Under the pieces are notes generated by a model, which worked only from the letters and a program-made list of their open reading frames with translations, did not search any database and was not told the origin of the DNA. This document shows, in pieces, positions 35,683-47,439 of a stretch of 64,000 bases of DNA. The stretch is from Pterobdella sp. o SKG-2022. Taxonomy: Eukaryota > Annelida > Clitellata > Hirudinida > Piscicolidae. Within the stretch, counting starts at the first letter, position 1, and every line of letters begins with the position of its first letter. The position numbers were made by a program, and so were the translations under genes. The stretch covers positions 4,158,427-4,222,426 of the forward strand of contig OZ038322.1 of assembly GCA_964035795.1 (NCBI GenBank), given 5' to 3'.

Positions 35683-37235
35683 CGTTGAAATTCAAAAACA
35701 CTTGTTTTTATATTTACCATAAATAAGACAAGATTTTTAAAAATTTTATCTTCTAAATTACAATCAAATTAATATATGACAGTTATAGGCAAAAAAAACA
35801 TTTGAAAATGTAATTCCATTTGTAAAAAAAAAAGTTTTTTAAAGGTCTCTATGGTCGTTGAGCGATAGATTAAAAATTTTGATGAAATACGCATCCAAAA
35901 GTCTTTTTTTTTTAATTACCCGAGCTCTGCTCAGTACTTTTAGCTCAAAGTCATAAAAAGGATCTTAGGAAACGTGTTTGGTCGGTTCTGATATGCCAAT
36001 TTATTGCATTGTGCTCGAACCATCTGGTAATTAAAATTTGCTTGGTCTCAGCCTGATAAAGAGGATGTCTCGTAATACATTGAATCCCTGTTTACAAACT
36101 TGCCAGTGAAAAAATATATCACTAGTGTGGTTTATAAAGAAGAGAAATTTTCTTTTTCTGCTTCAGACAGGTTTTCTCAAAGTTATTGCTTAAGGCTGCA
36201 ATAGAGAATTTGTTCCCAACCAATGGTGTAACCGCTATCGGTGTTTTTCGCTGGATACTTTTCAATTATATAGAGTAAAAAGTAGTTGGGCCACGGAATC
36301 CAATCTTTTACGCAAAGTACGTTGATGACACATATGTCAGAAAAAAGAAGAATGGGGAGGACGAACTGTACAACGTCCTCAATTATTTTCACAACAACAT
36401 TAGAATCACAATTAAGAAGAGCCCTTAAAAGTTTTAGACACTCATATTTCCAAGAATATTAAGGGTACACTCGCTTTCAAAGTTGTAAAAAAAGAAACAA
36501 ACCGCCAACGCATTGGTCATCGGCGATCCCAAAGCACTATGAGAAACATGATCAGGGCTAGAAAAATCGGATCAAATTTGAGGAACAAACTGGAACTAAT
36601 AAAAGAAAACTACATACGGGCATTTTTTTTATATAAGTTCATTCTTTCAACAATGAAGCAATTTGAAACTGAGAAAGAAAAGTGCTTTGTCCCAGAGTGG
36701 CCCTAAGAAAGCAAGACTCCATCTTGTCCATAGAACGGATCTTGCGTTTACAAATACTTTTAAAAATTGAATTCGTTTCCCAACAAGGAAATTAAGTTCT
36801 CCTTCTGCTGGAAGACACAAAATATTAGCATACTCATGTCCACGATGTCATTTATAAAGCGGAATGTAGTTGCAAAGCAACGTATGTAGCTGAAATCAAA
36901 AAAATTCAACTATCAGATGGGCCGATCCCAATGCTATAAATGGCACATCAAAGCCGACGGAAAATCCCTCTCATGAATTTGAAGGTAAAGAACTGAGCAG
37001 TCTTGGGTGATTAGAAAATAAGAATTTTGGAAGCGTGTTTCATCAATATCCATCACTCAATGACCAGAAACATCGAAAACCTTTTGTTATTTTGAAATGG
37101 AATTACATAATTATTTCAAATGTTTATTGACATATAACTGGCGTATATTAATTTGATTGTAATTTTAAAAAGACAATTGTTTTTAATTTCGTTTATCTAT
37201 GGTCAGTTGGAAAACATCGGTGTCTGAATTTTAAC

Positions 37236-37272
37236 GGACTTGATAATGTTACTTTGCTAACGAAAAACTTTG
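37236..37272 (+). repeat. R3 element core, right flank of the Penelope-like element
   Basis: The plus strand reads GGACTTGATAATGTTACTTT, GCTAACGAAAAACTTTGTAC. It is the inverted partner of 35647-35682; the stem pairing is kept. Confidence 0.7.
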
Positions 37273-37449
37273 TACTTCATAAAATTACCTTCTGTGTTCA
37301 AATAATTTGCAGTGAACTGAATAGTTTATTACTTTTATAAACTAAAACGTTGGAATTGAAAAAAATTTAAAATCAAAACTATTGAATAGAAATGTATTTA
37401 ATCATTAAGTAAACTGGACATAACAATTAACTTATAAAAAATTAAATTA

Positions 37450-38060
37450 TATTATTGTATTATGATTGTATTATAATACAAAACTAATACCAACAAATAT
37501 AAAACCACGAACCTTTAAGGCCTTCGCCGTTTTTCAAAATGAATCACCTTCACTACTGAGTTTCCTTAATCAAAAAATTTTTATAAATAAAACCATGTGT
37601 CCACATCTTATACATTTTTTCAAATATTTTTTCACAAATGAAATGTTCCAATGACATAAGATGCTTACGTCGACATAAAAGATATTTATATAAATTGTTC
37701 TCAAAATTTATTTGAATGAAAAAAACTGATATTCATTATGAATTAAATTAATTTTTAGCTTTATTTAATCTCTATATGAAGACAACTTGAAAGTTGTTAA
37801 ACAGTTTAAATACCTAGGTGCAATAATCAATGATGAGTGTTTGCATGTTTGAATCATTTCAAGATTTGCAAAAAAGAAAATGCCAAACTTAAGTTAGTGT
37901 GGAGAGACAGGAACATCAAACTGGAATGCCAATTGATGCACATACTCAGACTTTTAATCCTTCTGTATGCTTGCAAAACAAGAAGACTTACTGCTGAACT
38001 TCAAAAGATAATGCATTCCTCATACTTGAGTTTGCGGCACTAGGCTGATCAATCGGGAGC
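37450..38060 (+). repeat. AT-rich dispersed repeat with RT remnant, copy 2
   Basis: Carries the block GACATAAGATGCTTACGTCG (37654-37673) and then an RT C-terminal remnant: QFKYLGAIINDE (about 37803), ISRFAKKKMPN, NIKLECQLMHILRLLILLYA and TRRLTAELQKIMHS. The RT piece continues further here than in the other copies. Confidence 0.6.
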
Positions 38061-38900
38061 GCATGGTCTCAGTTTTAGAAAGAGTGCTGGAAAATTTTCC
38101 TGACAGGCTCAAGTAAATGACTCAATACAAAGAGCTTTGTCATCATCCCATATACTTTCAATTCTTGAACCGAATGGCGTAGCTCGCTCTGATGGTAACG
38201 TCTAGATAGGATGACAGTTTGGCTTTGGAAAAATGGTCGTATTATGGTGTGGGATTTCACTTGTAGTGACACTATTGCCCCCAGTAGCTGAAAATTAGCT
38301 GAAAACGTGGAAACAGCGAAGCTGAAAAAATATTGCAGCTTCTCAGCAGAATATTTGATTGTACCAATCGGAGTTGAAATTTTTTGTTCTTGGGGCTTAA
38401 ATGGGTTGAACTTGATAAAAGAGATCGGGAAAAAATAACTCAAGAAACAGGAAAACTGTGGTCAACCTTCTTCCTAATTCAAGCGATAAGTATGGCCATT
38501 CAAAGAGGGAATGCTTGTAGTGTGCTAGGTACTCTCGCAAGTCCAAGAAAATTAGAATAAATCTTTCATTTGTGATTATTACAAACAATTCAAAAATTTT
38601 TGTTGTTTGGGCTTTTGTTTAAATGTGACAGTTTGGTTTCAAACAAAATTTTTTATGTTGAAATAAGGTGCAACTGGAGAATTTTAAGTAGATCATACAA
38701 AATCTATTTTAACTGAACAAGATTATAAAAATTATTAGACCCTTTAATGGTCAGTATAAAGATGGTTGTTGGGCTGCTGAATCAGTTTGACCCTCAAACT
38801 TCTCCAGTTTTTTACCATCATGAGCACCCAGGACCACTGCTGGTGGTTTTTCAGCTATTCTGCTGTTGACAAACAATTATTTTGTTTGTTTATATTTTTC
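38060..38900. other. Unclassified, probably old repeat
   Basis: Moderately GC-rich patches (38070-38560) are open on minus for 122 codons, but neither strand shows a motif I recognise. Placed between two LINE remnants, it is most likely transposon-derived. Confidence 0.35.
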
Positions 38901-38904
38901 TAAA

Positions 38905-40060
38905 GATCCATCTCGTCTCATCTACTCGCATTCAAAAGAATCATAAAAGAATTGTATAAGCGCAAAAAAGAAGCTGTGATAACTTTCATAGATTTTAAAA
39001 AAGCATTTGATTTGATAGATCTGTCTAAAATGCTAAAAATCCTTGCAGCATATGGAATCCTTCCTGAAATCGTTGATGCAGTATGAAAGATGTATGAAAA
39101 CCCCTTCACTTTTGGGATGACTTTTGAAGGCAATACGGACATCTTTCAGGTCAATATTAGCGTCTTACAAGGAGACCGACTCACCCATCCTTTTTATCAT
39201 TTGCTTGGATTATACTCTCTGCACCTCAATTCTTTTTTCAGAAGAATTGACTCAAAAAACGATAAAGTGGCGGAGTCTCTCGAAATACTCGCCGAACTTA
39301 CATTTGCCGATGGTATCGCTTTGATTGAAAATACGATCAAAAAAGCCGAGTCTCTTCTACACAAAATTAAAACCGCAACTCAAAATATAGGTCTCTTCCT
39401 TCATGAACTTCAATCTCTTTTCTAGAGAGTCATATTCATGTTATGAACACAACAAATTTATGCTATAAATGCTGAAGAAATAAAAAAAGTTGGTGATTTT
39501 CTTATCGGGTAGGCTACATTAACTTTTCACGAGATATCAACACCTGAACCGGAAAATCATGGGGTGTTCTCAACTTTCTAGAAAAAATCTGGAACTCTCA
39601 CATTATGCAGAAACGAAAGTTCTGCTTTTCAAATCTACTGTAGAGTTTTGCTATACGGTTTTAAATCTTTGGTGATGACCAATGCTACAGTGAAGAAAGT
39701 TGATGGCACCTGAACTCGCATGCTCCAAAAAGTCGAAAATGTCTTTTGGAAGAAACGCTTAACAAATGCCCAGCTATACGGTCAAATTCCAAAGCCATGC
39801 ACCCTAATCAAGAGAAGACGGTTAGTGCTTGCTGGACATGTAGGTCGGTACAATGAGCCAGCAAACATTCTGTTTTTCTAAACACCGGATGAGGCTCATT
39901 GAAGAGGACGTCTAAATGAAAGACGTATTTTAAAGATTTCAAATGGAAAAAAAACTTTATATCATAAAAATATCCATACTCTCACGTTTCAACTCAATAT
40001 TTCAAATGGTTACAAAATGGTTAAAAATAAGCTTCAACATACATGCACAAGCTAGAGTTT
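38905..40060 (+). mobile_element. Degenerate LINE, RT and C-terminal region (R4-like)
   Basis: Reads VITFIDFKKAFDLIDLSKML (38975), KILAAYGIPEIVDAV (with a shift), ISVLQGDRLTHPF, LAELTFADGIALIE (39290, YADD box as FADG) and later KRRRLVLAGHVGRYNEPANI (39815), then a basic RRGR-like end. The last motif is typical of LINEs such as R4 and relatives. Several breaks. Confidence 0.75.
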
Positions 40061-40669
40061 GTACAACGCATGTTTCCTGGCGTTTCTTCACTTTTTGCAT
40101 AGTTTACAAGCTATAAATAAAACAGTGGAATACATCTACAACCAAATTTTCTGAAGAAAAACGCCGCTTTTTCATAATCTAAAAAAATACCCTATTAAAA
40201 ATACTATGCAGAATCTTTTCGATAACTCCACAAAATTCCAAAGCTAAAATATACCGTATCAACTTTAACTGAGAACGTAAACAATAAACAACGTTATTGA
40301 CGTAAATTTCAAGTTGAAATAATAAATAAGATAAATAAAATGAAACTTCAGGCAATTTAAAAATAAACCTGATGGTGATAAAATATGTTTTCAACAAACT
40401 TGTAGGTTGTTTCTTCAAGTTTAAATATTAATGTTATTACTTTTTTAAAAACAACTTCATAAAAAAAGGCAATTCTTTGACAATTTTTTTTATTCAACTA
40501 AAATTTTTGAAAAATTCAACTTTTTCATGATTCGTTAGTCAAAGTTGAATTTGTCGAAAAGTGTAGTTGAATAAAAAAATGTATCAAAAAATTTCTCTTT
40601 TCCTAAAGTTATTTTTTTTTAATTTACAAAAAATTGATACATGATGTTTTTGAAAAATTGTTATTCCTA

Positions 40670-40903
40670 TTAATACATTTTTAAGAGACACACTTCACAA
40701 ACTAGATTTGCTGTAAAGGCGTTTGAGTAGTTATATGAACTAGGGCAGAGGCAAGCCCTATATGAATGCGTTTTCAAACGCAGGTGGAGTGGAAAAGAAT
40801 TCCATAAATAAGAAATGGTGTTGGAAAAAAAGGGACTAAAGATTGTTAGAGGAGGCAGGCTGATGTAACCATAAACTGGAGTTGGAAGACCTGGTAGACT
40901 CAT
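40670..40903 (-). mobile_element. LINE C-terminal fragment
   Basis: The minus frame ISYLWNSFPLHLRLKTHSYR matches the common WNSLP-x2-LR end of CR1/L2/jockey-type ORF2 proteins. A related, more decayed copy is at 35050-35230 on minus. Confidence 0.55.
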
Positions 40904-41559
40904 GAGTCTGTCTGATAGAAAAAAGATTATATAAATAAGCCGGCTGCTTGAAATTTAGAATAATAGTGTGAACCAAAATCTTCATTTAAGTTCATGGAAA
41001 TTTTCAGAGAATAATCCATTTGAAAAAAAAAACAAGACTCCAGCTTGAATTTGAAAAAATCAATGTTTCCATCGGGCGATTGTACCATTGATTTTAATTT
41101 CTTTACAGTACTTTGAAGGTTTTCATAGTTTCCACAAGTGAGCCATATAGAGTTAGAATTTCTTTCATTTTTTCACAAATCAAATACTTTAGAGAAATCT
41201 ACAAATATTATAGAAGTCTGTAAATTTTTTTTCTACTTTAGTAATTCCTCTTATTGTTAATATGCGACCCATAGTTGACCTTTTGGCATAAAATTGTTTC
41301 AATTTTTTTTAAAATATTCTTTGAATTTCAGGTTGTATTCTTTCTAGATCATTGCATTGTAGCTTTTTGCAGCTAGGCTTATTAAAATGACTCTTCTGTA
41401 ATTATTGGTTAATGTTGGATTTATCGTTTTCAAAAAAGGTTTTATGCAGCCCTGGGTCGAGAAATCAAGGAAAAAACTCGGTGCTAATATGTTCCTTGTA
41501 AGATAGACCTAAAATTCTTTGGTAGCATTTTTTTTCACTGCCTATATTTTATTTTGAAA

Positions 41560-42370
41560 TTTCAAAATTGATTCGGTTTGAAGACCAACAGTAAGTTTCC
41601 ATGTTTGCTTGAGTCTGGCATTCTCTTTTTTGCAGACCTTGAAATGATTCCAACATGCGAACCCTCATCATTGATTATTGCACCTTGATATTTAAACTGT
41701 TCAACACTCTCAAGTTGTTGTCTTCTTATAAAAATTGAAAATGGATAAAAGTTAATTTGCTTGAAAATAAACATCTAGTTTTTTTAACTATAATGAAATC
41801 GTTTTATTGAAAAAATATTATGAAATATTTTGAAAAATTTCGAAGTTATAAATTAAGTTTTTTCAACACAAAAATTATTTTTATATTTTTTTTTATGTTG
41901 AGGTAAGCACCTTCCGTCATCAAAACTTTTCAGTTGAAATTTGGGTTTTAAGAAAAAATGGATTAGCTTGAGGTTAGTAGTTTTGTATTAAATAAATTTT
42001 TTCATTTGATTTTCAGTGGTTTTTTCAACGGAGCTTTTCGTTGTTATCAATGTGACATTTTTAAGTATGCTGATACTTCGTTCTTTTAATAAAAACTATT
42101 AGTGTTCAAAAATCTTTTCAAATAACTTGTTTATTTTCAACTTTCATTTTTAAGCTGTTTATTTTTAAATTGTTAGTTTCCAACTCATTTATTGTTAACT
42201 TATTTATTTTTAACTGGTTTTTTTTAATTGCTTTTAAAAATTTTCTACCCTAAAATTTTTTTTCAATCTTTTTGTTTCGAATATTTTTTTTCAAGCTTTT
42301 TGTTTTTTAACAGTTTGTTTTGAATCTTTCTCAATTCATTCAATTTAAAACTTTCCGTCTCAGAATTGTT
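41560..42370 (-). repeat. AT-rich dispersed repeat with RT remnant, copy 3
   Basis: The minus frame at 41562-41774 contains LESVEQFKYQGAIINDEGSH, the best-preserved RT remnant of the family. The ACGTCA/TATGTTGA block lies at about 41895-41925. Low-complexity AATAAAC-type sequence follows to 42370. Confidence 0.65.
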
Positions 42371-42799
42371 TGTTCTGTTATTTTTTTCAACAATTGTTAC
42401 CACTCTGGTATGCAAGGTATCTAGCATAGAACTTTTTCTTGTCTTTCAAAATTTGTGCTAACTACTAATTTGAAAACATTTCTTTGAATAACCAAATGCT
42501 ATCAAATATTCTTCTTTTGTTTTGACCTGGAATAATAATGAAATAAAAAAAATGAATGAGTTTTTCTAAATGTTTAAAACAGCCTATTAGAGTCATGCTT
42601 ATACTTTTTAAAAAAGTTGATATAAAGTTGGAAAAAGTATTGTATTTTAGAGTAAGAACCAAATTTGATAGTCCAAAATTTTAATGAAAATTTTATTTAC
42701 GTTTTTTTCATTTCAATCTTGCTTCAACTCAGTACAAATTTCATTTCAATTGAAATAAATTTACATTTCAATTTAAAAAAAACTATTTTGTTGAAACAC

Positions 42800-43060
42800 A
42801 TCAAAAAACTGAAACATCTGATAATACAATTTTAATATCGCTGGTGGATGATTCCTGTTTTTTATCAGTGGAAAGAACTTTTCCGCATTTTTCTTGATGC
42901 GAGTAAGTATAAAAAATACATAAAGCAAGATTAAAAGCACGAGTATGTGCATCAGTTCACATTCCAGATTGATGTTCTTGTTTCTCCACACCGGCTTGAG
43001 CCCTTGTGAAGATTTTGAAATGAGTCTAACATGCAAACCTCCTTATTGATTATTTGAAAT
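42800..43060 (-). mobile_element. RT C-terminal remnant
   Basis: The minus frame reads LKPVWRNKNINLECELMHIL and LLILLYV, the same protein region as the plus-strand piece at 37870-37990. Separate from, but near, copy 3 of the AT-rich repeat. Confidence 0.55.
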
Positions 43061-43861
43061 CAGCTTTCAGGATGTTTTTTTTACAGGAATTGAAGAAAGC
43101 TTAAAGTTTATTTACACAAATGGTGTAAATAATAGACGGGTAAGTTAACAATACTGAAACATAAGAGAATGTGGAAACAATAAAATATAAAAAGCTCGAA
43201 TAAGAGATAGAAACAAAGTGGGAAGAGGAAAAAGAAGTTAGCCACACTGGCTTCTTACAGCGTCGGTACAAACCACTGGCGTCGATAGACACACGTTAAT
43301 ACCATCCCGGTTTGAAGCCGAGATGCTCCAGTATGGCTACTTACGTTCCATAAGTAAGCTGGTGCACCAACAAAAAAAAGAAGTCAGGGAAAATTGTTGT
43401 CACTGTATTTAAGATCATGTGCCCTGCATTTCTAAGTGGCTTTTTAGATACACATCTGTTTTAGATAATTTAAAATTTTCCACGTAGTTGAATTACTTTT
43501 ATAAATATTTGGAATGAGAAGTTAATTTACCTGAAGCTTTGTGCTTTTTATGATTTATTGAATACTCCAATTCTCACAACGTAGTTTCATGTCAAAAGTT
43601 TATATAGCCGAGGAAGTTAAATAGCCGTTTTAGAAACGTTATATTTATCAATAAAAATTTCATAAGCTATTTTAATAAAATTTTTTGCCTAATATTAAAA
43701 TGTTTTTTTAACGATTAAAAAGTGAAAAAAATGCAAAATATAAAACTAAAATTTATAATTTTCAAAAGTAATTGTTTAAAAAACAAACCAATTATGATAA
43801 CTACAACAATTATGCAATAAGAACAAGCTGACCCAACTAATATCTCAAAAGGCCACAAAAT

Positions 43862-44340
43862 ATGACTGTTCCTCCGGGTTACCATTTTTTACATTCTCGT
43901 CGCTCTGATGGAAAACTCAAAAGTGGGATTTCTTTGGTTTTTTTCAACTCAATTAAACTGATACTTGCAAACCCTGAAACACAATCTTCTTTTGAAGAAC
44001 TAACTGCTCAAGCCTCTTTCCCGACACAGTCTTCGACCATTTCTGTTATTTACAGCCTTCCAAACTCTTGTTTCTTTCTTCGACATTTAATCATTTTACA
44101 AATGTTAGAGATTTAATACCCCTAACTGCCACGATCTTGCTAATCCGCTTAATATTCTTTTGCAAAAACACGGTTTAGTGCAGCATATTAATTTTCCAAC
44201 TCACAGGCTTGGCAATACTCCGGACCTCGTTGGTTACACCGATTTCTCTTTCTCATCTTGTTTCAGACCCTGCTAGCAAGGTTTTTGAATCTGATAATTT
44301 TCTCATATCGTGCTCTCTTAACCTCGTACGGCCTCACCTT
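43862..44340 (+). mobile_element. LINE endonuclease fragment
   Basis: 43862-44116 reads as an endonuclease middle (FHSRRSDGKLKSGISLVFF-like; SVIYSLPNS). After a shift come LLQKHGLVQHINFPTHRLGN and TPDLV, the conserved end of AP-type endonucleases in jockey/CR1-group LINEs. Non-functional. Confidence 0.65.
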
Positions 44341-44427
44341 TCAATTTAAAGTGTGGCTTCTAGGTCTTTTGGGAATCTTAACTTAGCCGGTTTACCATCC
44401 AGCGAAAGCGGTTGTTTTATAAACTTT

Positions 44428-44607
44428 AATGTAATGTAATGTGGTTTTTATAAGCGCTTTTCTTTATAGATCAAAGCGCTTGCTACAAATTTAATGTAGC
44501 GAGAACACACTGTGGTACAGGTGCTAATTGTCGGCTCACGCAGGATCGAACCCAGTAACTTTAGATAATTAGTCTAATGCTCAACCATTGAGTTATAGGG
44601 GCCTACA
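44428..44607 (-). mobile_element. tRNA-derived SINE, copy S5
   Basis: Full-length-looking minus copy: ATAACTCAATGGTTGAGCAT (A box), GGGTTCGATCCTGCG (B box), the shared body (CTGTACCACAGTGTG; TTGATCTATAAAGAAAAGCG) and (ACATT)n at the low-coordinate end. Confidence 0.8.
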
Positions 44608-44639
44608 AACCTGGAGTCCTGAAAGCGATTTGAAAAGTC

Positions 44640-44960
44640 TAGAGATTTTCGAAAAAATTTTTAAGAAAATTATGTCTGATATTCTACCCAAACCACATCT
44701 CAAATAAAAACCTAAAAAAGAAAACGAACGTTGAAGATATAAGAGAATAGGCAAGGAAAAGCAGATGGAGCTACCTTGGACATATTCTATGCAGACCAAA
44801 TCTACTGATGGCAATAGAGCTTCAGAAGGCATTCAGTGATAAAAAAAAGAGGGCGTCTACGCATTAATATAGCCACAGTAACAAAAAATACAATGAAGGA
44901 AATGAGTTTAACGGGCCTGGATGAAGCCAAGACAAAAGCTCAAAACAGAGAAGAATGAAA
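44640..44960 (+). mobile_element. LINE C-terminal fragment
   Basis: Reads KSRWSYLGHILCRPNLLMAI and, after a shift, NTMKEMSLTGLDEAKTKAQN. This fits the post-RT GHxxR region and terminal helix of LINE ORF2 proteins. Confidence 0.6.
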
Positions 44961-44999
44961 AAATCAAACATTGAAAAAATAATCAAATAGAAATTTTTG

Positions 45000-46000
45000 A
45001 ATCATTACAAAATAACTGATTTATTTAATTATCAATTGTGAAATAATTATTATTTGAAATGGTGTTTCAGTAAGAAATGAACGTAGTTTCGAAAGGATGC
45101 AGAGGTCAGAATTGCCTTTAATCGAGGCAAGTAATCGTACTGATTTACGAGAGGTGGAAGTTGTAACATTCAAAAAGACAAATTCAAAAGATTGAAAATA
45201 ATTGGAACAAAGCAGTGAGAAAAAAAAAGATGTAAGGATCAAGTAAGGAAGAGAGCATGTGAGCTCACTTATTTCTTCGATACTAACAGATAAAAAATAA
45301 AAGTTGTTATTTGATTTTTTAGTAGAACAGGAGCATCACGTAATAGACATTAGTGAAGAGTTGTGGGTAAGGTCGATTTTCTCTTTAAAAAAGCTACTGA
45401 AGATGTTCACAAGATTGATAGTTTTCGAAAAACTGAGTGACAGATGGATTAATGAAGCATGGAATTGGTAGTATGAGCGGATTTACAAGATTTCTTGAAA
45501 GCAGTAAAGAGACTGACTGAACAGGCTCAGCAGACCTTGACAAAGAAGGAATTCCTTTATCGAGTTTTCGTCTTTTCGACAGCAAGAGCGTCAGTGGATA
45601 GCTTGTGATGGGAGTAAATGGAATACGACATTATTATCTTTTCATCTCAATATCATTACAAACCCAAACAAAGCTAGAACATTTGATAGCATCTGGTATT
45701 ACAAGAATATATTTTTAGCTTAGTATTTATCATGAATTTAGAAAAACAAAAAAAATGTTCATTCTATAAGCCTCGCATGCCAAAGTTGTAAAAAAAAAAA
45801 GAAAAAATTTGAAATGTAACTAGAGACATCTTAATGTACTTATATAGAATATTCAACAATTTTCAACGCCGATTTACGAGAATTTTAGCATATTTGTTAA
45901 ATAAAATCAGAAAAAAATTTCTATAAGTTTAGCCTTATGATACATTTGAAATTCAAAATAAATTAAAACTAACACAATAAAAAAATTACAAATGAAGAAT
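45000..46000. other. Unclassified, probably repeat-derived
   Basis: No gene. 45400-45600 shows short similarity to 15590-15660 (both carry ACTGAGTGACAGAT-type sequence), so it may be part of the LINE at 14.6-16.5 kb. 45825-45945 is a decayed R4-flank copy. Confidence 0.35.
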
Positions 46001-46840
46001 TTAAAAATAAAAAATTTTAAACTAAAAAATTCAAAAAAATTGGAAAATATTTGAAGGTAAACAATTCAGGAACTAGCAACGTGAGTGAGAAACTTGAAAA
46101 CGCAACTAAGAAAACAAAAGTTGAAATTAAACAACTCAAAAATAAACAAGTTGAAAATGAAAAATCTGAAAATGAACATTTCAAAAATCAACAATTGGAA
46201 ACAGTTTCAACAAATAACGATTCGAAAGAAATGAAAAAAGAATTGGATAAAAAATTTAAAAATGTATTTTCAGAACAAAAATTTGAAACGAAAAACAAAC
46301 TATTCAAAAAAAAACAGGCTAAAAGTAAAAAAAATTTAATTTTAAATAAAAAGCTGTAAAAAAACAAGCTATGAATAAAAACAAAGCTATACAATTGAGT
46401 TTTCATTTCAATTGAATTAATTAAAAATACTGTAAATCGCCTCTAAACATAATTAATGTTTAAAATGGATGATACACAATAATATGAAGTTAGATACAAC
46501 AAATATCAAAAAAACTACGAACCTTCGTCAATCTATTTGTTATCCATTTTTTCTCACAACTGAAATGTTTTGATGACATAAGATGCTTACGTCGACATAA
46601 AAAAATCTTTTTAATTTAATTAAAACTTTTTAAGTGAAAAAATTTAATTATAAAATATAAATTAGTTTAAAATAATTATGTAATTTAAAAAATTTTAATT
46701 CAGGGTTAAGAAAACTAGATGTCATTATAAAGTAAATTAACTTTTAGACATCTCTACAAGAAGACTTGAAAGTGTTGAACAGCTCAAATATCTATATGCA
46801 ATAGTCAATGATGAGGGTTTGCAAGTTTATTTTCATGGAA
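46000..46840 (+). repeat. AT-rich dispersed repeat with RT remnant, copy 4
   Basis: A 102-codon Lys/Glu/Asn-rich frame (46051-46359) comes from the low-complexity AAAATAAACAAxTT tract. It is followed by GATGACATAAGATGCTTACG (46573-46592) and the RT remnant VEQLKYLYAIVNDEG (about 46770-46825). I regard the frame as a by-product of the repeat. Confidence 0.6.
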
Positions 46841-47439
46841 GTGGTCGATCAAAGGAAGTTAGAACTTGAAAAATTTCTCTTCTAATGTGGTAATATTCGA
46901 TGGTTCCACAAAACATTAGAAGTCTATTTTCATCAGTACATCAATTCAAAAATCTCCGATCAACTCATTTCGTTTTCAGAAATTTTTCATCCTCATCTTT
47001 TAATATATATTTGAATCAAAATTCCATTAAATTCATGTTTGTTTTCAAACTAGATGGCTGCTGCATAAAATTTTCATGCTGTTCAAGGTCTAAACCAGAA
47101 GCAAATGGTGGTTAAAACTATATGCCCAAATGTTAACTACACTCACATGTAGAAAAAAAAGTTACAAAATCCAACAACATTTGTTACCAGAAATCCTCTG
47201 TTTAAGAGAAAGCTGGGATTTGTTTTAAGAAATTTGTGACGGGTTGCAGCCAAATCCCATCAGAGAGCTACAAAGTTGATGACCCATCATTACCCAAAAA
47301 CAGTTGTATATAAAATTTTTTGATTGTTTTGACACAAGTTGGTTTTGTTAGAATGTCATGGAAAGATCAAAGTGTAGACAAGAGAGACGTTGTTTATTCA
47401 CGAAAAAACGAAGAACGACATGATATCTAGTTTAAGACT

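Larger units (their letters stand above)
35567..37330 (+). mobile_element. Degenerate Penelope-like element (RT + GIY-YIG) with inverted flanks
   Basis: The plus strand reads SLFTNLPVKKYI (about 36090), YAKYVDDTYVRKKKNGEDEL (about 36310; the YVDD catalytic box), FLDTHI, then a C-terminal HDVIYKAECSCKATYV (about 36840-36890), which fits the GIY-YIG nuclease of Penelope-like elements with YIG changed. Several stops and frameshifts. The outer flanks are inverted repeats: 35590-35685 (GCAAATTATTTGAACACTAA ... TTTTCGTTAACAAAGTAAC ... TATCAAGT) and 37235-37315 in reverse complement. Both carry the R3 hairpin/GAAAAGC core. Confidence 0.75.

Noticed and set aside
38075..38443. 122-codon minus-strand open frame
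   Set aside because: No motif, no splice or promoter context, and it lies between LINE remnants.
46051..46359. 102-codon Lys/Glu/Asn-rich frame as a real protein
   Set aside because: It coincides with the low-complexity tract of a four-copy repeat; the other copies are not open.
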